Source of the DNA: UBA1757 sp045627385
GTDB lineage: Bacteria > Bacteroidota > Bacteroidia > Bacteroidales > UBA1402
Direction of reading: 5' to 3'
Assembly: GCA_045627385.1 (NCBI GenBank)
Contig: JAZQNO010000020.1
Coordinates: 1 to 64,000, forward strand
Length of the DNA stretch: 64,000 nt
Under the pieces are notes generated by a model that saw only the letters and a program-made list of their open reading frames with translations, had not been told where the DNA came from and made no database searches. Below are positions 16,325 to 23,700 of the stretch, piece by piece. The position numbers were made by a program, and so were the translations under genes. How positions within the stretch are numbered: position 1 is the first letter of the stretch; every line of letters begins with the position of its first letter.

Positions 16325-17400
16325 CGGGATGATTTTGAGAGAAGGAAGGCGTCGGCCAGACAGAGTGCGGTCATGGCTTCCACGACGGGCAGCACGCGGG
16401 GCGACAGGCAGATGTCGTGGCGTCCTGTGATTTGCAGTCCGACGCTTTCTCCTTTGTTGTTGACGGTGGTCTGGGGTTTGGCTATGCTGGCGACGGGCTT
16501 GAAGGCCAGATCGAAGCGAATGTCTTCTCCGTTGCTGATGCCGCCTTGGATGCCGCCGCTGTGATTGGTGAGCGTGCGCACACGGCCGTCACGGCAGCAG
16601 AAGGGGTCGTTGGCTTGGGAGCCTTTCAGGCTGATGTCGAAGCCGCTGCCGTAGGAAAAGCCTTTGCAGGCGGGAATGGAAAGCATGGCGGCGGCGAGTC
16701 GGGCTTCCAGCTTGTCGAAAATGGGTTCACCCCATCCGGCGGGTACGTTTTTGACGCATACGCTGACACGGCAGCCCAGGGAATCGCCTTCTTGGCGGGT
16801 CTGCCGGAGCAGATGTTCCATTTCGAGGGCTATTTCTTTGTCGGGGCAGTGGTAAGCGTTGCCGGAGGCTGACTGGGAATCGAGCTGGCAGCCGGAGGGC
16901 AGCTGTAGGGGGCCGATGCCGGTGGTGAAGGCTTCGATGCAGATGTCGGAGGGCAGCACTTGGCGGGCGATGGCGCCGGCCGCCACGCGGACGGCGGTTT
17001 CGCGTCCCGACGCGCGGCCTCCTCCGCGATGGTCGCGGATGCCGTAGCGGGCTTGCCAGGTGTAGTCGGCGTGTGAGGGGCGGTAGAGCTCGCGGAGTGT
17101 GTCGTAATCTTCGCTGCGGGCGTCTTCGTTGCGGATGATGAAGGCCAGGGGGGCTCCGGTGGTGACGCCTTCGAACAGGCCCGAAAGCCATTCGATGCGG
17201 TCGCTTTCCTGTCGGGCGGAGCCGGAAGGTTCTTCCGGGCGGGCCGGATGGCCCGGCCTGCGGCGGTCGGTCTCCTTCTGCACGGCCTCCAGGTCGAGCC
17301 GCAGGCCGGCGGGGCAGCCGTCGATGACGCCGCCTATGGCCGGTCCGTGCGATTCGCCGAATGTGGTGAGCCGGAACAGATGTCCGAAGGTGTTGCCCAT
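16321..17400 (-). CDS. aroC: chorismate synthase
   Basis: A 359-residue enzyme that uses reduced FMN to turn EPSP into chorismate, the last step of the shikimate pathway. MGNTFGHLFRLTTFGESHG is the first signature, GGGRASGRETAVRVAAGAIA the second and GGIQGGISNGEDI the third; all are intact. The length is normal. It lies 12 bases after slyD and overlaps the M49 peptidase start, so slyD-aroC-peptidase looks like one operon. Confidence 0.97.
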   Translation of the reverse strand: MGNTFGHLFRLTTFGESHGPAIGGVIDGCPAGLRLDLEAVQKETDRRRPGHPARPEEPSGSARQESDRIEWLSGLFEGVTTGAPLAFIIRNEDARSEDYDTLRELYRPSHADYTWQARYGIRDHRGGGRASGRETAVRVAAGAIARQVLPSDICIEAFTTGIGPLQLPSGCQLDSQSASGNAYHCPDKEIALEMEHLLRQTRQEGDSLGCRVSVCVKNVPAGWGEPIFDKLEARLAAAMLSIPACKGFSYGSGFDISLKGSQANDPFCCRDGRVRTLTNHSGGIQGGISNGEDIRFDLAFKPVASIAKPQTTVNNKGESVGLQITGRHDICLSPRVLPVVEAMTALCLADAFLLSKSSR

Positions 17401-17412
17401 AGCGTTATGGCT

Positions 17413-17985
17413 TCAATGGCAATGGCCGCATCCGCAGCCGCACTCGTCTTCTCCTTCGCCGCAGCAGTCGTGGTGACAGTCGCCGCAGGAGCAGGGGTGC
17501 ATGAGGGCTTCCATTTCTTCGTCGGTGCTTTCGCGCACTTCGAGCACCTTGCCGATGAAGTGGAGGTCTTCGCCTGCCAGCGGGTGGTTGAAGTCCATCT
17601 TCACATGGTCTTCGGCCACTTCCAGCACGACGCCGTCGAGACGCTGTCCGTCTTCGGTCATCATGGGCACCATCTTGTCTACGGCGATGTTTTCGCTGTC
17701 GAACTTGCCGTCGACTGTGAAGAGGGATTTGGGCAGGTCGACCACGTGCTCTTGCTCATAGTCGCCGTAGGCCTGGTCGCAGGGAAGCGTAAAGTCGAAA
17801 GTATCGTTTTCGTCGAGTCCGGCCAGCTGTTTCTCAAAGGAGTCGAGCATCATGCCCATGCCGAAGACGAAGGTCAGGGGCTGCTGTTCGGTGGCACGTT
17901 CCATCAGTTCGGGCTTGGAGCCGTCTTCGCCGCCTACATAGAGGTCGTAGGAAACGGCGACGAATTTCTTGTCGTTGATTTTCAT
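17413..17985 (-). CDS. slyD: FKBP-type peptidyl-prolyl isomerase, SlyD-like
   Basis: A 190-residue protein starting MKINDKKFVAVSYDLYV. It shows the SlyD pattern of an FKBP domain split by an insert-in-flap chaperone domain, with LTFVFGMGMMLDSFEKQL and later VDFNHPLAGEDLHF-like residues (MDFNHPLAGEDLHF). The last about 28 residues hold nine Cys and several His, a metal-binding (nickel or zinc) tail. In SlyD this tail stores metal for hydrogenase or other metalloproteins, and the isomerase speeds prolyl-bond folding. The open frame continues far upstream over the porin gene, but the ATG at 17985 follows its own -7 element and is the real start. Confidence 0.93.
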   Translation of the reverse strand: MKINDKKFVAVSYDLYVGGEDGSKPELMERATEQQPLTFVFGMGMMLDSFEKQLAGLDENDTFDFTLPCDQAYGDYEQEHVVDLPKSLFTVDGKFDSENIAVDKMVPMMTEDGQRLDGVVLEVAEDHVKMDFNHPLAGEDLHFIGKVLEVRESTDEEMEALMHPCSCGDCHHDCCGEGEDECGCGCGHCH

Positions 17986-18014
17986 AAACTTCAGATTATT
18001 TATAATTCGAGGCA

Positions 18015-18022
18015 CAAATATA
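18015..18022 (-). promoter_or_regulatory. -7 promoter element for slyD-aroC
   Basis: The reverse strand reads TATATTTG (TAnnTTTG) 29 bases before the slyD ATG. It sits back to back with the porin promoter in an A/T-rich 87-base intergenic region. Confidence 0.55.
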
Positions 18023-18047
18023 CAAATTAAACCAATCAAATTTGTAT

Positions 18048-18055
18048 TATCTTTG
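18048..18055 (+). promoter_or_regulatory. -7 promoter element for porin-ligA
   Basis: TATCTTTG lies 17 bases before the porin ATG at 18073. No good -33 match is visible at the expected distance. Confidence 0.55.
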
Positions 18056-18072
18056 CCGCATAAACGAGATTT

Positions 18073-20091
18073 ATGCGCCGACCGTTTCTCATCATTGTCC
18101 TCAGCGTCTGTCTGACAGCCTTCTCTGTGTCGCTCGCGGCCCAGAACAGGGCGGGCGGGGCCGCTCTGCCGTCTTCGTCGTCGGGTGAGTCGTCGGGCGC
18201 ATCTTCGAAGAAAAAGGAGGTGGCCTTGCGCATCAAGGCCTGGACTGTCGACGACATGCTCGGGCAGAAGACCGAGACCGTGCTCGACACGCTGATGGAC
18301 GACTATTATCTCATCACGACTCCCGAACGGCATGTGGTGGGGGGTAACCATCTGGGCCACGTGGGCTCGCCTTTCCAGACGATGGTCTATGCCGACCGCA
18401 ATCCGGAGGAGCGTTTCCTCTTCATGAATCCCTATGACCAGTGGAAGTCTTCCAATGGGGAGTGGGTCTGGCTGAACACGACACGGCCCTATACGAACGG
18501 TTCGTACAACACGACGGTTGGAAACGACTATTCCCAAGAGGAGAATTTCAAGTTTTCCTACACGGCCAATGTGAACAAGTACCTCAATATCGGGGCCGAC
18601 TACGAGGCGGTCAATTCGCGCGGTTTCTACACCAATCTGAAGGCAAAGGACAAGATTGCCCATGTGTTTGGCAATTATCAGTCTCCTCGGTATGAGGCGT
18701 TTGTCAGACTCTCTTATCACCGTTTCGAGAATTATGAGAACGGCGGCATCACCAACGACGCCTACATCACCGACCCGATGACGATGAGCCACGGCTACCG
18801 CGAATTTGAGAGTCTGAACATTCCGGTCGCCTTGCAGAACACTTTCAATCTGCATACGTACAAGGATGCGTTTCTGAATCAGAAATACCATCTGGGATTC
18901 TACAGGGAGCTGACGTCTGAGACCGACACTTCCGAAGTGTTCGTGCCGGTGAGCAGTCTCATCCACACGTTCCAGATCGACCACGGCCGCAAGCTCTACG
19001 ATTCGCCCAAATCGGCCAATTCCTCTTACTATCCCAACGCTTTCATCGACGAGAGCATGACGGCCGACTCGGCGGCTCTGACCACCATTCGCAATGTGCT
19101 GGGCCTGTCGCTGAACGAGGGTTTCCATCCTTGGATGAAGTTCGGTCTGACGGCCTACGCCCAGCACGAACACCGGCGCTATGCCTACCCGACGCGCACG
19201 CCGCAGCCCGACAGCATTGCGGGCAGTCCTTTCCGTCAGGCGGACATCCGTCGCGAGAATCTGCTCTGGGTGGGCGGCCGGCTGGTCTCCACGCAGGACT
19301 CTCTCATCCGTTTCGATGCGGATGCGCGCATCTGTCTGGCGGGCAACGGCTACATCGGCAATTTCGTCATCGACGGCGGACTGCAGAGCCGCTTTTCCCT
19401 GCTGGGGCAGGAGGTGGACCTTTCGGCCCGCGGTTTCGTCCGCAACGAGACGCCCGACTATTTCTACCGTCAGTACCATTCCAACCATTTCAACTGGAGC
19501 AACAGTTTCGACAATGTCTACAGGGTCCGTCTGGAAGGCGGTCTGGAGATGCCGGGCTGGGGCACTCGTCTGAATGCGGGTGTGGAGAACGTCAGCAACT
19601 ATGTCTATTTCGGTCCGGCCGCCAAGCCGGTGCAGTACAGCGGTCAGCTGCAGGTGCTGTACGGCGAGTGGGCCCAGAAACTGTCGGTGGGCATACTGCA
19701 CCTCGATTTCGACGTGGTGGGCCAACTGTCGAGCCAGGAGGATGTCTTGCCGCTGCCGGCGCTGACCGCTTTCGGCAACGTGTATGTGAAGACGGTGCTG
19801 TCGAAGGTGATGACCACGCAGATTGGCGTGGACTGCCGCTATTTCACGTCGTATCATGCGCCTGCCTACGATCCGGCCACGGGTATGTTCCATACGCAGT
19901 CGGAAAAGGAACTGGGCAATTATCCTTTCATGAATGTCTATGCCAACCTGCATCTCAAACGGGCCCGTTTCTTTGCCATGTACGAGCACGTGAGCCGCTG
20001 GCTGGCCAGTCCGAACTATTTCACCACACTGCATTATCCTCAGCCGCCCGCTTCTTTCAAGGCTGGCATTTCCTGGAATTTCTACGATTGA
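18073..20091 (+). CDS. putative outer-membrane porin (Porin_10 type)
   Basis: A 672-residue protein with a signal peptide (MRRPFLIIVLSVCLTAFSVSLAAQ). The body alternates aromatic and polar residues as expected for a beta-barrel (TANVNKYLNIGADYEAVNSRG, YHLGFYRELTSETD, VYVKTVLSKVMTTQIG) and ends in FYD, close to the C-terminal aromatic of outer-membrane barrels. It resembles Porin_10 (PF14121) proteins of Bacteroidota by recall, usually next to ligA or related housekeeping genes. Substrate specificity is unknown. ligA begins 4 bases after its stop, so they are cotranscribed. Confidence 0.82.
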   Translation: MRRPFLIIVLSVCLTAFSVSLAAQNRAGGAALPSSSSGESSGASSKKKEVALRIKAWTVDDMLGQKTETVLDTLMDDYYLITTPERHVVGGNHLGHVGSPFQTMVYADRNPEERFLFMNPYDQWKSSNGEWVWLNTTRPYTNGSYNTTVGNDYSQEENFKFSYTANVNKYLNIGADYEAVNSRGFYTNLKAKDKIAHVFGNYQSPRYEAFVRLSYHRFENYENGGITNDAYITDPMTMSHGYREFESLNIPVALQNTFNLHTYKDAFLNQKYHLGFYRELTSETDTSEVFVPVSSLIHTFQIDHGRKLYDSPKSANSSYYPNAFIDESMTADSAALTTIRNVLGLSLNEGFHPWMKFGLTAYAQHEHRRYAYPTRTPQPDSIAGSPFRQADIRRENLLWVGGRLVSTQDSLIRFDADARICLAGNGYIGNFVIDGGLQSRFSLLGQEVDLSARGFVRNETPDYFYRQYHSNHFNWSNSFDNVYRVRLEGGLEMPGWGTRLNAGVENVSNYVYFGPAAKPVQYSGQLQVLYGEWAQKLSVGILHLDFDVVGQLSSQEDVLPLPALTAFGNVYVKTVLSKVMTTQIGVDCRYFTSYHAPAYDPATGMFHTQSEKELGNYPFMNVYANLHLKRARFFAMYEHVSRWLASPNYFTTLHYPQPPASFKAGISWNFYD

Positions 20092-20095
20092 TTTT

Positions 20096-22228
20096 ATGAA
20101 CGGAACACAGGCTCGGTCTCGCGTTGAAGAACTGCGCCGTCTGCTCACGCAGGCGGATTACGACTACTATGTGCTTTCGTCGCCTACGATGAGCGATTTC
20201 GACTACGACGCTCTGATGCGTGAGCTGCAGGATCTGGAGAAGGCCTTTCCTGAGCTGGCCGATGAGAATTCGCCCACGCAGCGGGTGGGCAGCGACCTGA
20301 GCCAGGGTTTCCGTCAGGAGAGCCACCGCTATCCGATGCTGTCTTTGGGCAACACTTACAGCAAGGAGGAGGTGGGGGAGTTTTTCAACCGCACGGCCAA
20401 GGCGCTGGAGGAGCCTTTCGAGATTGTCTGCGAACTGAAGTTTGACGGCACGTCCATTTCGCTCACTTACGAGCACGGCCGTCTGGTGAAGGCGCTTACC
20501 CGGGGCGACGGCCAGAAGGGCGACAACGTGACGGCCAATGTGCGCACCATCCGCAGCGTTCCTCTTACCTTGAGCGGTTCGGACTATCCCGATTTCTTTG
20601 AGATGAGGGGTGAGGTGCTGATGCCTTGGGAGGTGTTTGAAAAATTGAACGAAGAGCGTGAACGCCAGGAAGAGCCGCTGTTCGCCAATCCGCGCAATGC
20701 GGCTTCCGGCACGCTGAAACTGCAGAATTCGTCGCTGGTGGCGTCGCGCCATCTGGATGCCTATCTCTACTATGTGATGGGCGACGGTCTGCCTTGCGAC
20801 AGGCATTACGACAATCTGATGAAGGCGCGCAGCTGGGGTTTCCGCATTTCGGATGCGACCAAGGTGTGCCGTACGCTGGACGAGGTGATGTCGTTCATCG
20901 CCTATTGGGATGGGGAACGCCGCAATCTGCCGATTGCCACGGATGGTATTGTGCTGAAAGTGAATTCTCTGCAACAGCAGGAGCGCTTGGGCTATACGGC
21001 CAAGTCGCCGCGTTGGGCCATTGCCTACAAGTTTAAGGCGGAACGGGCACGCACCCGTCTCAACGAGGTGAGTTTTCAGGTGGGCCGCACGGGCACGGTG
21101 ACTCCGGTGGCCAATCTGGACCCGGTCCAGCTGGCGGGAACGCTGGTGAAACGCGCCACGCTGCACAATGACGATTTCGTGCAGCAGTTCGACCTGCACA
21201 TAGGCGATATGGTCTATGTGGAAAAGGGTGGGGAAATCATTCCGAAAATCGTGGGGGTGGACCTGGAGGCCCGTCGGGACGCTGTCTTGAGCAAGGTCCG
21301 TTTCATACAGCGTTGTCCGGAATGCGGCGCCGAACTGGTGCGTGAAGAGGGCGAAGCTGCCTGGCGATGCCCCGACAGCCTGCACTGTCCGCCGCAGATC
21401 AAGGGCCGTCTGGTGCATTTCACTTCGCGCAAGGCGATGGATATTGAGGGTCTTGGCGAAGAGACTGTCGACCTGCTTTTCCGCAAGGGCCTGCTGACCG
21501 ACGTGTCGGACATCTACCGTCTGACGGTGCCGCAGATGGCTGCTCTGGAACGTTTGGGCGAAAAGTCGGCCCGCAACATCCTCAAGGGTGTCGCCGATTC
21601 GCGTCAGGTGCCTTTCGAACGGGTGCTGTTCGCTTTGGGCATCCGTTATGTGGGTGAAACGGTGGCCAAACGGCTGGCAATGGCTTTCCGCTCTCTGGAT
21701 GCCTTGCGTGCCGCCTCTCTGGAGGAACTGGCCGCTGTGGAGGATGTGGGGCTGTCGATTGCCGGAAGCGTGGCTGCCTTCTTTGCCGATGACGGCAACT
21801 GCCGGCTGCTGGACGACCTGAAACGGGCGGGTCTGCAGATGGAGGTTTCGTCCGACCGTCTGCAGCCGAAGGGCAGTTCGCTGCAGGGCAAGGTGGTGGT
21901 TGTCAGCGGTGTGTTTGAGAAGCATTCGCGTGACGAATACAAGGAAATGATTGAGTCGCAGGGGGGCAAGAACGCGGGTTCGGTGTCGTCCAAGACGGAT
22001 TTCATTCTGGCCGGTGCCCATATGGGGCCTGCCAAACTGGAAAAGGCGCGCGAACTGGGTGTGGCCATTATAGGCGAAGACGAGTTTCTGGCTATGTTGG
22101 GCCCGACGGACGAGGCTGCTGCGGCAGATGAGTCTGCTGCGGCTTCTGCGGCTGAAGTCCAGGCCGGAACCGAGGAAAACCGCCGCGAGGAAGTCTATGT
22201 GATGAACAGTCTTTTCGATGATTTTTGA
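20096..22228 (+). CDS. ligA: NAD-dependent DNA ligase
   Basis: A 710-residue enzyme that seals nicks in replication and repair. Domains run in the usual order: Ia (YDYYVLSSPTMSDFDYDAL), adenylation with CELKFDGTSIS carrying the catalytic Lys near residue 118, an OB fold, a four-Cys zinc finger (CPECGAEL ... CPDSLHC) near residues 405-430, helix-hairpin-helix repeats (DIEGLGEETVDLLF, LGEKSARNIL) and a C-terminal BRCT domain (KVVVVSGVFEKHSRDE). A low-complexity Ala/Glu tail follows the BRCT domain. It sits in an operon between the porin and a DUF6913-like gene. Confidence 0.97.
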   Translation: MNGTQARSRVEELRRLLTQADYDYYVLSSPTMSDFDYDALMRELQDLEKAFPELADENSPTQRVGSDLSQGFRQESHRYPMLSLGNTYSKEEVGEFFNRTAKALEEPFEIVCELKFDGTSISLTYEHGRLVKALTRGDGQKGDNVTANVRTIRSVPLTLSGSDYPDFFEMRGEVLMPWEVFEKLNEERERQEEPLFANPRNAASGTLKLQNSSLVASRHLDAYLYYVMGDGLPCDRHYDNLMKARSWGFRISDATKVCRTLDEVMSFIAYWDGERRNLPIATDGIVLKVNSLQQQERLGYTAKSPRWAIAYKFKAERARTRLNEVSFQVGRTGTVTPVANLDPVQLAGTLVKRATLHNDDFVQQFDLHIGDMVYVEKGGEIIPKIVGVDLEARRDAVLSKVRFIQRCPECGAELVREEGEAAWRCPDSLHCPPQIKGRLVHFTSRKAMDIEGLGEETVDLLFRKGLLTDVSDIYRLTVPQMAALERLGEKSARNILKGVADSRQVPFERVLFALGIRYVGETVAKRLAMAFRSLDALRAASLEELAAVEDVGLSIAGSVAAFFADDGNCRLLDDLKRAGLQMEVSSDRLQPKGSSLQGKVVVVSGVFEKHSRDEYKEMIESQGGKNAGSVSSKTDFILAGAHMGPAKLEKARELGVAIIGEDEFLAMLGPTDEAAAADESAAASAAEVQAGTEENRREEVYVMNSLFDDF

Positions 22229-22231
22229 CCT

Positions 22232-22744
22232 ATGATACAGCTATTTGTCCGTCAGGCCTGCCGCCGTCGCCGGCAATTGCCGCGCGAGCGCCGATTCATG
22301 GTGTTCGGCGATGTCCGCCGCATTGTGATGCATTTCGACTATCCCGACTACGACAAGGCTATGCGGGTGAAGCGGGAGTTGGAGAAGGAGGGCAAAAAAG
22401 TGTTTGCCTGGACCTATTCGCAGATTGAGCGCGACAACACCGCCCTGTCGTCGGATGTGCACGTCCTGACCGACCGTCACTTGAATTTTTTCTTTCTGCC
22501 CAAGAAATACGTGCTGGCCAACTATACGGGTCAGCATGCGGACATGCTGCTCGACCTTTCCCAGACCCAAAATCCGCTGATGGAGTATCTCACGCTTGCT
22601 TCGGGGTGTCCTTTCCGTGTGGGATTCAAGGCCGATGATCCTTCCATCTACGATTTTGTGCTGGATATTTCGCATAGTTCTTCCGACCTCGACGAAAATG
22701 CGGCCACGCTGCTTTTTTATTTGAAAAGCCTGCGTTTTCAATAG
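22232..22744 (+). CDS. DUF6913-like conserved protein
   Basis: A 170-residue cytoplasmic protein starting MIQLFVRQACRRRRQ. A small alpha/beta fold is suggested by RFMVFGDVRRIVMHFDYPDY, then LEKEGKKVFAWTYSQ, FFFLPKKYVLANYTG and MLLDLSQTQNPLMEYLTLAS. It matches my memory of a Bacteroidota-specific family (DUF6913), often found between ligA and dapA, but no function is known. It starts 3 bases after ligA, and the dapA promoter element lies just beyond its stop. Confidence 0.7.
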   Translation: MIQLFVRQACRRRRQLPRERRFMVFGDVRRIVMHFDYPDYDKAMRVKRELEKEGKKVFAWTYSQIERDNTALSSDVHVLTDRHLNFFFLPKKYVLANYTGQHADMLLDLSQTQNPLMEYLTLASGCPFRVGFKADDPSIYDFVLDISHSSSDLDENAATLLFYLKSLRFQ

Positions 22745-22753
22745 GAAATTCGC

Positions 22754-22761
22754 TATTTTTG
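22754..22761 (+). promoter_or_regulatory. -7 promoter element for dapA
   Basis: TATTTTTG, matching TAnnTTTG, is 28 bases before the dapA ATG. It would give dapA-pheT-yebC a start separate from the ligA operon. Confidence 0.5.
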
Positions 22762-22789
22762 CAAATTCTTATAGAAACGCGTTTTTCCA

Positions 22790-23692
22790 ATGGAAGCATC
22801 AATTGCAAACAAGTTGACGGGCATGGGCGTGGCCCTGATCACCCCTTTCAAGCAAGATGAGAGCGTCGATTTCGATGCCTTAGGTCAGCTCGTTGATTAT
22901 CAGATACGGAATAAGGCTGATTACCTGGTGGTTCTGGGTACCACGGCCGAAACTCCCACGCTCAGCGAAGAGGAAAAGCAGCAGGTCATCGACTATGTGC
23001 GTTTGCGTGTGAACGGTCGCCTGCCGCTGGTGCTCGGTCTGGGGGGCAACTGCACGGCCAATGTGGTCCGCACGCTGCAGACGGCCGATCTGGACGGTTT
23101 CTGCGCCATCCTGTCGGTGACCCCTTATTACAACAAGCCCTCTCAGGAAGGCATCTATCAGCATTACAAGGCGATTGCGGAGGCTTCTCCCGTCCCTGTG
23201 ATTCTCTACAACGTGCCCGGCCGCACGGGTGTGAACATGACGGCCGACACCATCCTGCGTCTGGCCCGCGATTTCAAGAACATCGTGGCGGTGAAGGAGG
23301 CTTCGGGCAACATCGGTCAGATGAACAACATCATCAAGAACAAACCTGCCGGATTCATGGTCATTTCGGGTGACGACGGCATCGCCTATCCGCTCATCAC
23401 CATGGGTGCCGTGGGGGTCATTTCCGTCATCGGAAACGCTTTCCCGAAAGAGTTCAGCCGCATGGTGCGCCTGGCGCTCAACGGCGACTATGAGAATGCG
23501 CTGAAGATCCATCACCGTTTCACCGACCTGTTCGACCTGCTGTTCGTGGACGGCAATCCGGCCGGTGTGAAATGTCTGCTCAGCATGATGGGCTACATCG
23601 AAAACAAGCTTCGTCTGCCGCTGGTGCCCACTCGTCTGGCCACCTACGAGAAGATTCACGAAGTGCTCAACAAACTCGGTATCAAATGCTAA
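22790..23692 (+). CDS. dapA: 4-hydroxy-tetrahydrodipicolinate synthase
   Basis: A 300-residue TIM-barrel class I aldolase that condenses pyruvate with aspartate semialdehyde, committing carbon to lysine and diaminopimelate. VLGTTAETPTL supplies the Thr pair near the active site, ILYNVPGRTG the catalytic Tyr and VAVKEASGNIGQM the Schiff-base Lys. The length is normal. pheT starts 8 bases after its stop. It also feeds peptidoglycan synthesis. Confidence 0.97.
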   Translation: MEASIANKLTGMGVALITPFKQDESVDFDALGQLVDYQIRNKADYLVVLGTTAETPTLSEEEKQQVIDYVRLRVNGRLPLVLGLGGNCTANVVRTLQTADLDGFCAILSVTPYYNKPSQEGIYQHYKAIAEASPVPVILYNVPGRTGVNMTADTILRLARDFKNIVAVKEASGNIGQMNNIIKNKPAGFMVISGDDGIAYPLITMGAVGVISVIGNAFPKEFSRMVRLALNGDYENALKIHHRFTDLFDLLFVDGNPAGVKCLLSMMGYIENKLRLPLVPTRLATYEKIHEVLNKLGIKC

Positions 23693-23700
23693 TGTAAGAT

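Noticed and set aside
17986..20148. Long reverse-strand open frame running upstream of slyD across the whole porin gene.
   Set aside because: It is the codon-position shadow of the porin gene in a G+C-rich genome; slyD has its own start and promoter at 17985-18022, and the extended part has low-complexity composition.
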